Numbered from the stretch's first letter, positions 26,395 through 35,628 are shown. The stretch: DNA of 64,000 nucleotides from Nonomuraea muscovyensis (GCF_014207745.1 NZ_JACHJB010000002.1:2356001-2420000), one strand, 5' to 3'. The notes: generated from the sequence alone by a model not told the origin. Translations and numbers: made by a program.

Positions 26395-27173
26395 GCCGCG
26401 CCTCCCAGGTACGCCCTGATCACCTCGGGGTCGCGCTGCACCTCGGCCGGGGCGCCGCACGCGACGGGCCGGCCGAAGTCCAGCACCAGCACCCGGTCGG
26501 CCAGGTCCATGACCAGGCCCATGTCGTGTTCGACGAGCACCATCGGGATGCCCAGCTCGTCGCGGATGTCCAGGACGAACCTGGCCATGTCCTCGGTCTC
26601 CTCCAGGTTCATCCCGGCCACCGGCTCGTCCAGCAGGAGCAGGCGGGGCTCCATCGCCAGCGCCCGGCCCAGCTCGACGCGCTTCTGGATCCCGTACGGC
26701 AGCAGCCGCACGGGGTGGCTCCGCCAGGGTTCCAGCTCCAGGAAGTCGACGATCTCCTCGACCCGGGCGCGGGCGGCCAGCTCGGCCCGCCTGGCCCGGC
26801 CGTACCACAGGACGGCGGCGAGCGCGCCGTAGCGGAAGTGGTGGTGGCGGCCGAGCATGAGGTTGTCCAGGACGGTCAGGTTGTGGAACAGCTCCACGTT
26901 CTGGAAGGTCCTGGCCAGGCCCATCGCGGCGATCTCGGGCGGCCGCCTGGCGAGCAGGTCCTCGCCGAGGAAGGTGACCCGGCCGCGCTGCGGCCGGTAG
27001 ACGCCCGACAGCACGTTGAAGACAGACGTCTTGCCGGCGCCGTTGGGGCCGATGATCGCCAGCAGCTCGGCGGGGCCCACGTCGAAGGTGACGCCGCCGA
27101 TGGCCTTGACACCGGCGAAGCTCAGGTGCACGTCCTGCACCCGCAGGACCGGCTCGGTGCTCACGACAGCCAC
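26391..27173 (-). CDS. livG: ABC importer ATPase, LivG type
   Basis: 260 aa. Walker A GPNGAGKTS near residue 43, signature LPYGIQKRVELGRAL, Walker B LLLLDEPVAGMN, switch His in VEHDMGLVM. The non-LSGGQ signature is normal for LivG. The GTG at 27173 has GGAGG 5 nt upstream and overlaps livF by 13 bp; a second GTG at 27164 would give the GTGA overlap seen elsewhere in the operon but lacks an SD. Confidence 0.94.
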   Translation of the reverse strand: MAVVSTEPVLRVQDVHLSFAGVKAIGGVTFDVGPAELLAIIGPNGAGKTSVFNVLSGVYRPQRGRVTFLGEDLLARRPPEIAAMGLARTFQNVELFHNLTVLDNLMLGRHHHFRYGALAAVLWYGRARRAELAARARVEEIVDFLELEPWRSHPVRLLPYGIQKRVELGRALAMEPRLLLLDEPVAGMNLEETEDMARFVLDIRDELGIPMVLVEHDMGLVMDLADRVLVLDFGRPVACGAPAEVQRDPEVIRAYLGGAA

Positions 27174-27952
27174 CGCTTCCTCCGCTTGTAGTGCTTGACC
27201 TCGCGGAAGGACCGGACCGTCCCGAGGTAGAACTCCTTGATGTCCTCGTCGGCCAGCAGCTCGCCCGACGGCCGGTCCATGACGATCTTGCCGGTCTCCA
27301 TGACGTAGCCGTGGTCGGCGATGGACAGCGCCATCGTGGCGTTCTGCTCCACGAGCAGAACGGTGGTGCCCTGCCGGTTGATCTCGACGATGAGGTCGCG
27401 GATCTGCGACACCAGCGCGGGCGCGAGCCCCAGGCTGGGCTCGTCGAGCAGCAGGTAGCGGGGGCCTGCCATGAGGGCGCGGCCGACGGCGAGCATCTGC
27501 TGCTCGCCTCCCGACAGGTAGCCGGACACGTTCGCCCGCCGCTCACGCAGGAGGGGGAACAGGTCGTAGACGCGATCGAGATGGGAGACGCGCTCGGTGT
27601 GGCCGCCGACCTTGAGGTTCTCCTCGACGGTCAGCTCGGCCAGGATGCGGCGGCCCTCCATGACCTGGCTGATGCCGCGCCGGACGATCTGCGCGGGCCT
27701 GAGATGGTGGACGGGCTCGCCCTCAAGGGTGATCGAGCCTTTGGTGATCTTGCCGTCGTGCACGTCGAGCAGGCCCGACAGGGCACGTAACAATGTGGTC
27801 TTGCCCGCGCCGTTGGCGCCGAGCAGCGCGACGATCGAGCCGGGGCGGACCACCAGGCTCACGCCCCGCAGCACGAGCATCACGTCGTCGTAGACCACCT
27901 CGAGATTGCGAACCTCCAGCAAGCCGGCTCCCGGGATTGTGGTGTACGTCAC
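27161..27952 (-). CDS. livF: ABC importer ATPase, LivF type
   Basis: 263 aa. Walker A GANGAGKTT, signature LSGGEQQML, Walker B YLLLDEPSLGLAP. First gene of the six-gene operon livF-livG-acs-livH-livM-binding protein. Start uncertain: GTG 27952 has only a poor SD (GGGG adjacent), while TTG 27922 has GGGAG 5 nt ahead and would give the family-typical LEVRNLEVVYDD N-terminus. It is divergent from the UBP zinc-finger gene, with about 91 bp for both promoters. Confidence 0.92.
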   Translation of the reverse strand: MTYTTIPGAGLLEVRNLEVVYDDVMLVLRGVSLVVRPGSIVALLGANGAGKTTLLRALSGLLDVHDGKITKGSITLEGEPVHHLRPAQIVRRGISQVMEGRRILAELTVEENLKVGGHTERVSHLDRVYDLFPLLRERRANVSGYLSGGEQQMLAVGRALMAGPRYLLLDEPSLGLAPALVSQIRDLIVEINRQGTTVLLVEQNATMALSIADHGYVMETGKIVMDRPSGELLADEDIKEFYLGTVRSFREVKHYKRRKRWLS

Positions 27953-28030
27953 CCCCGTGTGCTCACAATCTGCTCTGCCACCACGTCGCTCAGCAAGAGG
28001 CCCGGCCAAATTGGAATGGTGTTCTAGTCC

Positions 28031-28036
28031 TAGGAT
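28031..28036 (+). promoter_or_regulatory. Leaderless-type -10 for the UBP zinc-finger gene
   Basis: TAGGAT, 7 nt before the ATG at 28044; no SD. Confidence 0.5.
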
Positions 28037-28043
28037 TTCCCCT

Positions 28044-28301
28044 ATGGCAATTTGTGAGCATCTTTCCAGCGCAGCGGACCCGTCTCCTCGCACGCCCGAC
28101 GGCTGCGAGGAGTGTCTGGCCGCCGGAAGCCCCTGGGTGCACCTGCGCCGCTGCCTCACCTGCGGGCACATCGGATGCTGTGACTCCTCGCCCAACAAGC
28201 ACGCCACCCGGCACTTCCACGAGGTGGCCCACCCGGTCGTCCAGTCGTACGAGCCGGGCGAGCAGTGGCGCTGGTGCTACGTCGACAACGCGATGGCCTG
28301 A
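28044..28301 (+). CDS. UBP-type zinc-finger protein
   Basis: 85 aa, essentially one ZnF-UBP domain. Likely zinc ligands: Cys4/His6, Cys21/Cys24, Cys37/Cys40, Cys45, His53, His57 and His63 (CEHL, CEECLA, CLTCGHIGCC, KHATRHFHEVAHP). In eukaryotes the domain binds the C-terminus of ubiquitin; bacterial stand-alone versions have no proven role. Divergent from livF, with overlapping promoter space. Confidence 0.9.
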   Translation: MAICEHLSSAADPSPRTPDGCEECLAAGSPWVHLRRCLTCGHIGCCDSSPNKHATRHFHEVAHPVVQSYEPGEQWRWCYVDNAMA

Positions 28302-28329
28302 CCACCGGGGTCGCGCGGGTGCGAGGTCC

Positions 28330-29901
28330 TCAGCGTTCGAGGATGGCCTCCTCGAAGTCGAGCTGGGCCATCACCTCGCGCATCACCTCGTCGTCCAGGC
28401 GGCGCTCGTCGCGCAGCCGGACGAACACCTCGCGCTCGGCCTGCAGCATCTCGCGGCGCAGCCGCCGGTAGAGCGAGCTGGGCGTCTCGGCGCCGTCGCG
28501 GCCGGTGCCGCCGCCCAGCCGTTCCCACGCCGCCAGAGTGCGGCGCCAGGACTTCTCGCGGAGCTGGTCGATGACCTGCTTGCGGATCTCGTCCGGCTCG
28601 CCCTCCTTCTCGGTCAGGCGCTCCAGCACCTCCAGGCCGGCGCCGAGCGCGGCATGCTGGGCGTTGGCCTCGGCGAGCGTGTCCTCGTAGCGTTCGCGCT
28701 CGCTGGAGACGCCGAGCCGCTTGATCAGCACCGGGAACGACAGCCCCTGGACGAGGAGCGTGCCGATCACGGTCGTGAAGGTGAGAAGGAGCAGCATCGA
28801 CCGGCCCTCGACGCTCTCGGGGATGGCGAACGCGGCGGCCAGCGACACCACGCCGCGCATGCCGGCCCAGCTCACGACCGTGATGTGGGCGGGCGCCGCG
28901 GCCGGCCGGCCCCGCCCGAGCAGCCGCAGCAGGTACGCCGTCGGGAACACCCAGGCGAACCTCACCAGCACGGTGACCAGGAACACCACCAGCGCGTAGA
29001 GCGCCACCTCCCCCGCGCCGTACCCCTCGACCCCCTGGATCACGGTGACGAGCTGCAACCCGATCAGCGCGAAGACGATCGTCTCCAGGAAGAAGTCGGC
29101 GACCTTCCACACCGAGGTCGACAACAGCCGCGTGCCGAACCCTCGCAGGTGCATCTGGTGCCCCAGGTACAGGCCGACGATGACCACCGAGATCACGCCC
29201 GAGGCGTGCACCGACTCCGCCGCCAGGTAGGCGGCGAACGGGATCAGCAGCATGAGCGTGTTCTCGACGAGCGAGTCACGCGTGTGCCGGAACAGCCAGG
29301 CGGACACGAACGCCAGCGCCAGCCCGATGGCCACGCCGACGGCCGCCGCGTAGACGAACTCGCCGACCGCGTCGAGCAGGTCCACCGTGCCGCCGACGGC
29401 CGCCCCGATCGCCACCCGGTAGGCGGTCAGGGCGGTCGCGTCGTTGAACAGGCTCTCGCCGATGAGGATGGTCAGCGGCCGGCGCGGCAGGCCGAGCCTG
29501 CGCCCGACCGCCACGGCCGCCACCGCGTCGGGCGGCGCGATGATGGCGCCGAGCGCGAACGCCGCCGCCAGGGGCAGCTCGGGCAGCATCAGGTGCACGA
29601 CGTAGCCGACGGCGAGCATGGTGACCAGCACCAGCCCCACCGACAGCAGCGCCACGTGCCGTGTGACCTCGCGCAGCCGCAGGTAGGAGCTGTCCAGCGC
29701 CGCCGAGTAGAGCAGCGGCGGCAGGAAGACGTACAGCACCAGCTCGGGGTCGAGCGGCACGGGCGGCACCAGGGGCGAGACCAGGAGTCCGGCGGCGACG
29801 AGCAGCAGCGGGGCGGGCCAGCCCCGGCGGCGGGCCACGGCGGCGACGGCGATCGCTCCACCCGCGACCAGCAGCAACTGCAGGCCGGTTGTCGGATTCA
29901 C
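28330..29901 (-). CDS. CPA1-family Na+/H+ antiporter
   Basis: 523 aa. About twelve hydrophobic segments up to residue 410, with family motifs AIIAPPDAVAAVAV and GESLFNDATALTAYR (ion-binding Asp/Asn helix). The C-terminal 110 residues are a charged helical cytoplasmic tail, usual for bacterial NhaP/NhaK-type proteins. The GTG at 29901 has GGAGGAA upstream. Exchanges external protons for internal Na+ (or K+/Li+). Confidence 0.93.
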   Translation of the reverse strand: MNPTTGLQLLLVAGGAIAVAAVARRRGWPAPLLLVAAGLLVSPLVPPVPLDPELVLYVFLPPLLYSAALDSSYLRLREVTRHVALLSVGLVLVTMLAVGYVVHLMLPELPLAAAFALGAIIAPPDAVAAVAVGRRLGLPRRPLTILIGESLFNDATALTAYRVAIGAAVGGTVDLLDAVGEFVYAAAVGVAIGLALAFVSAWLFRHTRDSLVENTLMLLIPFAAYLAAESVHASGVISVVIVGLYLGHQMHLRGFGTRLLSTSVWKVADFFLETIVFALIGLQLVTVIQGVEGYGAGEVALYALVVFLVTVLVRFAWVFPTAYLLRLLGRGRPAAAPAHITVVSWAGMRGVVSLAAAFAIPESVEGRSMLLLLTFTTVIGTLLVQGLSFPVLIKRLGVSSERERYEDTLAEANAQHAALGAGLEVLERLTEKEGEPDEIRKQVIDQLREKSWRRTLAAWERLGGGTGRDGAETPSSLYRRLRREMLQAEREVFVRLRDERRLDDEVMREVMAQLDFEEAILER

Positions 29902-29999
29902 CGGTGTTCCTCCCGATTTGCGGACGGCACGATGGGTTCCATCATGCCGCCCGGTTCACGGCAGGCCGTCACAGGCCGGTGGTCTCCGGCCCGACCGGG

Positions 30000-31349
30000 T
30001 CACCAGTCGCGGCGCTCGCCCCTGTCGTCGTACGCGCGGTCGTCGTAGCGGCGGTCGTGCCGCCCGTCGCCGTAGCCCTGCTCGCCGTAGCCCTGCTCGC
30101 CGTAGCTCTGCCCGTCGTGGCGGCGCTCGTCGTACGGCTCCTCGGGGTGCAGCCGCTCGCCGGTGGAGAACATCGAGTCGCCGCTCACGTACGGGCGCGA
30201 CAGTGGCGCGGCGTCCGGCTGGGCCTGCCGCGGGCCCGGGTCGCCCAGGGCGAGGAGGGGGTCCACCGGGTTGGGCGCGTTCTGGCGGGGTGGCGGGAAG
30301 GCGTCCTGGCCGGAGTACGAGCCCTGACCGGAGTAGCCGTCGCGGTAGGCGTCGGGGTACGGGGTGTCCTGGCCGGAGTAGCCGTCCTGGCTCGGGTAGC
30401 GGTCGTGGACCGGGGGCGGCGGCGCGGCGGAGCGGCGGCGGCCCGCGCCGGGGATGCCGTGCATGGGGGTGCCCAGCCCGGCCGTCCCCTGGTCGACCGG
30501 CTGATGGTAGCCGGAGTCGGCCGGGGCGTAGTGGTTCTGGCGCGGCTCATGACGGGGCTCATGACGCGGTGTGCCGAGCGGGTCGGCGGCCTGCGACGGG
30601 AAGCCGAGCGGGTCGGTCGACAGCGGCGCCGGGCGCATCTGGTAGCCGCGCTCGCCGGAGGCCGCCACCTGGTGAGGGCCCGAGAAGGGGTCGGGGTCCA
30701 GGCTGTACTGCGGGCCGGTCGGGGTGGACTCGTCGACGTACTGGGGGCCGGTGAACGGCTCGGCACGACCCGGGTCGCGGTAGGAAGGAGCGCCGTAGGA
30801 CTGGCCGGTGCCCGGGTCGGTGTACTGCGGGCCGGCGAAGGGCTCGCCGTACTGGGGGGCGGGCTGGGAGGTCGGTGTCCCGCGCGGCGGCGTGGTCTCA
30901 CCGTAGGAGGCCACCAGTTTGTCCTGGGGGGCCGGCTTGTCCTGGGCGGGCGTGCCCCTGGCCACCAGCACGTCGCTGGGTGACAGCGCGGCCGTCGGGC
31001 GCTCGTCGGGCTGCTGCTGCGAGATGGGCTGTGGCATGGGCGGGGGCATCGGCTGCTGCGGGCGTTGGTACTGGCCGGTGCCCGGGATGACCTCGGTGCC
31101 CGGATCGTGCGCGGGCACGGCGGGCTGCTCGCCGGTGGCCTCCGCGTAGCCGTCGTCGAGGGTGTCGAGCAGGCGGCCGACATCGTCCATCGGCATGCGG
31201 AAGCTGGCGGTGCACATCTCGCCCCGCCACAGACTCAGGACCAGAGTGCCCTCGTGCCACGTCACCCGGAGGCACCGCTCCTGACCTCGGGCATCGAAGA
31301 ACACTTCACCGAACGACGGCAACGGGACAACTTCCGACATGGCAGACAT
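30000..31349 (-). CDS. Protein with folded N-terminal domain and long repeat-rich disordered tail
   Basis: 449 aa. Residues 1-75 look like a compact beta-rich domain (LPSFGEVFFDARGQERCLRVTWHEG). The remaining 370 residues are Pro/Gln/Tyr/Gly-rich, with recurring GPQY, PQY, DGYSGQ and GYGEQ units. No signal peptide or membrane segment, so probably cytoplasmic. Start is ATG 31349 or 31340; neither has a good SD. Divergent from the DinG-like helicase. I do not recognise a named family; tyrosine-rich disorder would suit condensate formation or phosphorylation, but that is speculation. Confidence 0.75.
   Translation of the reverse strand: MSAMSEVVPLPSFGEVFFDARGQERCLRVTWHEGTLVLSLWRGEMCTASFRMPMDDVGRLLDTLDDGYAEATGEQPAVPAHDPGTEVIPGTGQYQRPQQPMPPPMPQPISQQQPDERPTAALSPSDVLVARGTPAQDKPAPQDKLVASYGETTPPRGTPTSQPAPQYGEPFAGPQYTDPGTGQSYGAPSYRDPGRAEPFTGPQYVDESTPTGPQYSLDPDPFSGPHQVAASGERGYQMRPAPLSTDPLGFPSQAADPLGTPRHEPRHEPRQNHYAPADSGYHQPVDQGTAGLGTPMHGIPGAGRRRSAAPPPPVHDRYPSQDGYSGQDTPYPDAYRDGYSGQGSYSGQDAFPPPRQNAPNPVDPLLALGDPGPRQAQPDAAPLSRPYVSGDSMFSTGERLHPEEPYDERRHDGQSYGEQGYGEQGYGDGRHDRRYDDRAYDDRGERRDW
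30071..30115. repeat. Three 15-bp in-frame repeats coding for GYGEQ
   Basis: CGTAGCCCTGCTCGC twice, then a variant, in exact 15-bp register near the 3' end of the disordered-protein gene. Confidence 0.85.
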
Positions 31350-31655
31350 ACTGCTTTAACCAGCCTTTATTCGTCCACTCAACCCCGGAAAACCCTACCT
31401 AACCGGACTTCCCACCCCCATCGGGAACCCCAACCGTCACTCTATGCGATGACAATCGGCGTCCCGGTCGTTCAGTGTGCCACGCGCGCAGCCGGACGAC
31501 TCGGCGAACGACGGGATGCGTCCGCCCGATCACACCGCGCTGCTGACGAGCCTGGGCGAGGGACGAGCCGGGGCTGTGGACGACCGGGGCCGTGAACACG
31601 CGGGCTGTGGATGTCGGGCGCGGCGAGCCCCCGGATGCGGGTACCGTTTACCTCC
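31350..31655. other. Divergent intergenic region, no gene seen
   Basis: 306 bp between the disordered-protein gene and the DinG-like gene. The left 100 bp is less G+C-rich than its surroundings and should hold the leftward promoter, but no convincing -35/-10 pair was found. At the right end TACCGT lies 8 nt before the helicase GTG. No ORF, RNA fold or repeat was recognised. Confidence 0.6.
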
Positions 31656-33689
31656 GTGCCGGACTCCCATCTTCCGCCAGTAGACGAACTGCTCAGCATC
31701 GCGGTCAACGCCCTCGGAGGGAGCGAGCGGCAGGGCCAGATCACGATGGTCCAGGCCGTGCAGCGGGCCATCGACGCCGAGGAGCACCTCGCCGTCCAGG
31801 CGGGCACGGGCACGGGCAAGTCGCTCGCCTACCTCGTGCCCTCGATCCGGCACGCGATGGACTCCGACACGCCCGTGGTGGTCTCCACGGCCACGATCGC
31901 CCTGCAGCGCCAGCTCGTCGACCGCGACCTGCCCCGGCTGTCGGAGGCCCTGGCCAAGGAGCTGCCGCACGAGCCCACGTACGCGATCCTCAAGGGCCGG
32001 CGCAACTACCTGTGCCGCTACAAGGCGACGGCGGGCTGGCCGGAGGACGACGAGCAGGACCAGCTGTTCGACCCGCGCGAGGTCAGCGCCACCGGCCGGA
32101 TGGTCCAGCGCATCCAGGAGTGGGCCGAGGAGACCGAGACCGGCGACCGCGACGAGCTGGTGCCGGGGGTGAGCGAGCAGGCCTGGCGGCAGTTCTCGGT
32201 GAGCGCCCAGGAGTGCCTGGGCGCCAGCCGCTGCCCGAGCGGCGCCGAGTGCTTCGCCGAGCTGGCCCGGGCGAAGGCCGGCGAGGTCGACGTGGTCGTC
32301 ACCAACCACGCGCTGCTCGCCATCGACGCCATGGGCGACCTGCCGGTGCTGCCCGAGCACGACATGGTGGTCGTGGACGAGGCCCACGAGCTGGTCGACC
32401 GGGTGACCTCGGTGGTGACCGGCGAGCTGTCGGAGACCACCGTCTCGCTCGCCGTGCGCCGGGTGGCCCGCCTGATCGAGCAGCCGATCGCCGACCAGTT
32501 GCAGGAGGCCGGCGAGGACCTCAAGGCGCTGCTGGCCGCCGCCCCGGCGGGCCGCGTGGACGAGCTGCCCGAGGTGCTCGCGCTCACGCTGGCGCTGGTC
32601 CGCGACTCCGCGGCCCGCTGCGTCACCGCCCTCGGGCCGCGCGGCGCCGACCGCGACGACCCCGACAAGGCCGGGCAGCGCAAGGCGGCGTTCACCGCGC
32701 TGGACGAGGTCCACGACACCGCGGTGCGCATGCTGGAGGCCTACGGTCACGCCTCGGAGGCCGACCGGGCCGAGGTGGTGTGGCTCGACGCCGGCACCGA
32801 CCGTCGCCCGCCCCTCCTGCGCGTCGCCCCGCTCAACGTCGGCGGCATGCTCCGCGACCGGCTCTTCGGCGACCGCACGGTCGTGCTCACCTCCGCCACG
32901 CTCGCCCTCGGCGGCACCTTCGACGGCATGGCCCGCCAGTGGGGCCTGTCCGGCCCCGACCAGGCCGCCGCACCGGCGGACGACGGCAGGGCACGCTCCG
33001 GCGACCGCCCGCGCGCCAAGGGCTGGCAGGGCATCGACGTCGGCTCCCCGTTCGACCATCCCCGCGCCGGCATCCTCTACGTCGCCAAGCACCTGCCCCA
33101 GCCGGGCCGTGACGGGCTGCCCGAGCAGTACGTCGACGAGATCGCCGAGCTGATCGAGGCGGCCGGCGGGCGCACGCTCGGCCTGTTCTCCTCCATGCGG
33201 GCGGCCAAGGCCGCCACCGAAGCCCTGCGCGACCGCCTCGACGTGCCGCTGCTGTGCCAGGGCGACGACTCGACCATGCTGCTGGTCAAGCAGTTCGCCG
33301 AGGACGAGCCGACCTGCCTGTTCGGCACGCTGTCGCTGTGGCAGGGCGTCGACGTGCCCGGCCCGTCGCTGCGGCTCGTCATCATCGACCGGGTCCCGTT
33401 CCCGCGCCCCGACGACCCGCTCACCTCGGCCCGGCAGCGCCACGTGGCGGCCAAGGGCGGCAACGGCTTCATGACGGTCGCCGCCACCCACGCCGCGCTC
33501 CTGCTCGCCCAGGGCACCGGCCGCCTGCTGCGCTCCCAGCACGACAAGGGCGTCATCGCGGTCCTCGACCCCCGCCTGGCCACCGCCCGCTACAGCGGCT
33601 TCCTGCTGGGCTCGCTGCCGCCGTTCTGGCGCACCACCGACCCGGCCATCCCCCGCGCCGCGCTCAACCGGCTGGCCACCGAGGGCTGA
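31656..33689 (+). CDS. DinG/XPD-type ATP-dependent DNA helicase
   Basis: 677 aa superfamily 2 helicase. Walker A AVQAGTGTGKSLAYLVP, DEAH box MVVVDEAHELVD, and four cysteines (NYLC, QEC, SRC, AEC) spaced for an XPD-like [4Fe-4S] cluster between motifs I and II. The C-terminal helicase half contains LTSATLALGGTFDGM and QGTGRLLRSQHDKG. Probably a 5'-3' helicase in repair or in resolving unusual DNA structures. GTG 31656 chosen because similarity starts at once; an in-frame start at 31611 would add 15 residues. No N-terminal exonuclease domain. Confidence 0.92.
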   Translation: MPDSHLPPVDELLSIAVNALGGSERQGQITMVQAVQRAIDAEEHLAVQAGTGTGKSLAYLVPSIRHAMDSDTPVVVSTATIALQRQLVDRDLPRLSEALAKELPHEPTYAILKGRRNYLCRYKATAGWPEDDEQDQLFDPREVSATGRMVQRIQEWAEETETGDRDELVPGVSEQAWRQFSVSAQECLGASRCPSGAECFAELARAKAGEVDVVVTNHALLAIDAMGDLPVLPEHDMVVVDEAHELVDRVTSVVTGELSETTVSLAVRRVARLIEQPIADQLQEAGEDLKALLAAAPAGRVDELPEVLALTLALVRDSAARCVTALGPRGADRDDPDKAGQRKAAFTALDEVHDTAVRMLEAYGHASEADRAEVVWLDAGTDRRPPLLRVAPLNVGGMLRDRLFGDRTVVLTSATLALGGTFDGMARQWGLSGPDQAAAPADDGRARSGDRPRAKGWQGIDVGSPFDHPRAGILYVAKHLPQPGRDGLPEQYVDEIAELIEAAGGRTLGLFSSMRAAKAATEALRDRLDVPLLCQGDDSTMLLVKQFAEDEPTCLFGTLSLWQGVDVPGPSLRLVIIDRVPFPRPDDPLTSARQRHVAAKGGNGFMTVAATHAALLLAQGTGRLLRSQHDKGVIAVLDPRLATARYSGFLLGSLPPFWRTTDPAIPRAALNRLATEG

Positions 33690-33745
33690 GCCGCACGCCG
33701 CGACCTTCCGTGTCGCACCTCCCGCCGGTCCGCTCGGCCGCCCTG

Positions 33746-33775
33746 CCCGTGATCGCCGCGCCCGTGATCGCCGCG
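33746..33775. repeat. Two direct 15-bp repeats in a convergent spacer
   Basis: CCCGTGATCGCCGCG twice in tandem, followed by a partial third CCCGTACG, between the helicase and response-regulator stop codons. No function evident. Confidence 0.7.
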
Positions 33776-33808
33776 CCCGTACGCTCCGGCGACAGGGCCG
33801 AGGCGAGG

Positions 33809-34432
33809 TCACGAGGGGCGGATGAGGCCCTTTTTGGTGGCGGCCGCGGTGGCGGCGGTGCGCGAGTCGACGCCGAGTTTGGCGTAGATGCGGACGAGGT
33901 GGGTTTTCACCGTGGTCTCGCTGAGGAAGAGCTCCTTGCTGATCTGCCGGTTGGACAGGCCCGCGGCGACGTGGCCGAGCACCTCCAGCTCGCGAGGCGT
34001 CAGGGTCGTCTCAGGTGTCCGGACGCGGCCCAGCAACCGCGTGGCGACGCTGGGCGCAAGCGCGCTGTCGCCGATCGCGGCCGAGCGGATGGCGGCGTGC
34101 AGATCGCCTGACGGGGCGTCCTTGAGGAGATAGCCCGTGGCGCCCGCCTCGATCGCGGCCACGATGTCGGCGTCCGTGTCGAACGTGGTCAGCACCAGCA
34201 CCCGGGGGCCGCCGAGAGCGACGATCCGGCGCGTCGCCTCGCTGCCGTGGATGCCCGGTCCGAGCTGGAGGTCCATCAGGACCACGTCGGCCGAGACCTC
34301 GCGGGCCAGCTCGACACCCTCCTCCCCGGTGGCGGCTTCGCCGACCAGGTGGAAGTCGGGCTGGCCGGCGAGCATGGCACGAAGGCCGGAGCGCACCACG
34401 GGGTGGTCGTCCACCAGGACGATGCGGATCAT
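33809..34432 (-). CDS. NarL/LuxR-family response regulator
   Basis: 207 aa. Receiver domain with Asp54 phosphoacceptor (VVLMDLQLG), acidic pocket Asp8/Asp9 and Lys104 (YLLKDA). C-terminal LuxR HTH from about 140 (LTPRELEVLGHVAAGLSNRQ). The ATG at 34432 overlaps the kinase stop (ATGA), so kinase and regulator are made together. Its likely target is the divergent ABC pair, judged from layout and the repeat array upstream of it. Confidence 0.95.
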   Translation of the reverse strand: MIRIVLVDDHPVVRSGLRAMLAGQPDFHLVGEAATGEEGVELAREVSADVVLMDLQLGPGIHGSEATRRIVALGGPRVLVLTTFDTDADIVAAIEAGATGYLLKDAPSGDLHAAIRSAAIGDSALAPSVATRLLGRVRTPETTLTPRELEVLGHVAAGLSNRQISKELFLSETTVKTHLVRIYAKLGVDSRTAATAAATKKGLIRPS

Positions 34433-35628
34433 CGCACCTCCCGGGCGGGCAACGGCAGCGTGGCCGCGATGGCGGTGCCTTCACCGGGGACCGACTCGAC
34501 GGTGAGGGTGCCGCCCAGCGCGGACACGCGGTCGCGCATGGCCAGCAGACCGTATCCGGTTCCCGCCGTCGGACCGGAGGGACACCGGGGGTCGAACCCG
34601 CGGCCGTCGTCGTAGACGTCCAGCACGACCATGTCGTCCAGAAAGGTGAGCGTGACGCCGGCGTGTTCGGCTCCCGCATGGCGGCTGACATTGCCCAGGG
34701 CGCCCTGTGCGATGCGCAGCAACGCCACGTCGTAATCGGCGGGCAGCGCGACCGGCGTGCCCGACACCTCGAAGCGCACCTGGGTGGCGGCGGCGGCCGA
34801 GATCGAGTCACCGATCATGCGCAGCGCGGCGGCCAGCGAGGACTGCCGCAGGGCGGGCGGGGCCAGTGCCCGGACGAAGTTGCGCGCCTCCTCCAGGTTC
34901 TCCTGCGCGGCGCGTTCGGCCTCGGCGATGCGTCGCCCGGCCGCTTCCGGCTCGCCGGCCAGGTCACGGCGGGCGGCGCGCAGCAGCAGGATGATGCTGG
35001 ACATGCCCTGGGCCAGGGTGTCGTGGATCTCGCGGGCCAGGCGCTCGCGCTCGGCCAGCCGGGCCGCGTCGCGTTCGGCTGACACGAGTCTGCCCCGGGT
35101 GCTGACCAGATCGTCGATGAGCCGGCGGCGTTCCTCGCTCTCGGCGTGGAGCGCCTTGTAGACCAGCGCCATGAGCGTGGCCACGGCCGCGCCGATGGTC
35201 GGGCCGATGATCTGGGCGGCGGATATGCCGCCCGCGTGCCAGCCCGCCGCCGCGATGGCGGCCACGGTCAGCACGGCCACCCCGGGCAGCGCGATCGCCA
35301 ACGGCAGCAGGTGCAGGCAGGCGAAGAAGAGAGGGAAGGCCAGCCAGACGAACTGCGGTCCGGACAGGGCGAGCGCCGCCCAGCCGAGCGTGATCGCCAG
35401 CAGCCACAGGCGCGCCGGCCACAGGTGTGCCGGCCGCAGGCGCGTCAGCCATCCCTCGATGAGGATTCCGGCCGCGTAGAGGACGCCCAGGAGCAGGCCG
35501 CCCAGTGCGAGACCGACGTGCTCCTGCCTGACGACGCCGGCGACCGCGATCACCAGCAGGATGGCGAACGTGCCGTGAATGGCCCAGCGGAGCAGCAGAA
35601 GCGCGGGCGGGAACGGGTAGTTCATCAT
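34429..35628 (-). CDS. Membrane sensor histidine kinase, HisKA_3 type
   Basis: 399 aa. About five hydrophobic segments in residues 1-155 with no large extracellular loop, then a coiled linker and HisKA_3 dimerisation helix with His202 (EREIH-type, LAREIHDTLAQG). The ATPase domain has an N-box in GALGNVSRHAG and G-box residues DDGRGF and GTGYGLLAMRDRV. Intramembrane-sensing kinases like this often sit beside FtsX/LolD-type ABC genes and respond to membrane-active compounds. Starts at tandem ATGs (35628, 35625) with a moderate SD, GAGCGAG. Confidence 0.94.
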   Translation of the reverse strand: MMNYPFPPALLLLRWAIHGTFAILLVIAVAGVVRQEHVGLALGGLLLGVLYAAGILIEGWLTRLRPAHLWPARLWLLAITLGWAALALSGPQFVWLAFPLFFACLHLLPLAIALPGVAVLTVAAIAAAGWHAGGISAAQIIGPTIGAAVATLMALVYKALHAESEERRRLIDDLVSTRGRLVSAERDAARLAERERLAREIHDTLAQGMSSIILLLRAARRDLAGEPEAAGRRIAEAERAAQENLEEARNFVRALAPPALRQSSLAAALRMIGDSISAAAATQVRFEVSGTPVALPADYDVALLRIAQGALGNVSRHAGAEHAGVTLTFLDDMVVLDVYDDGRGFDPRCPSGPTAGTGYGLLAMRDRVSALGGTLTVESVPGEGTAIAATLPLPAREVR

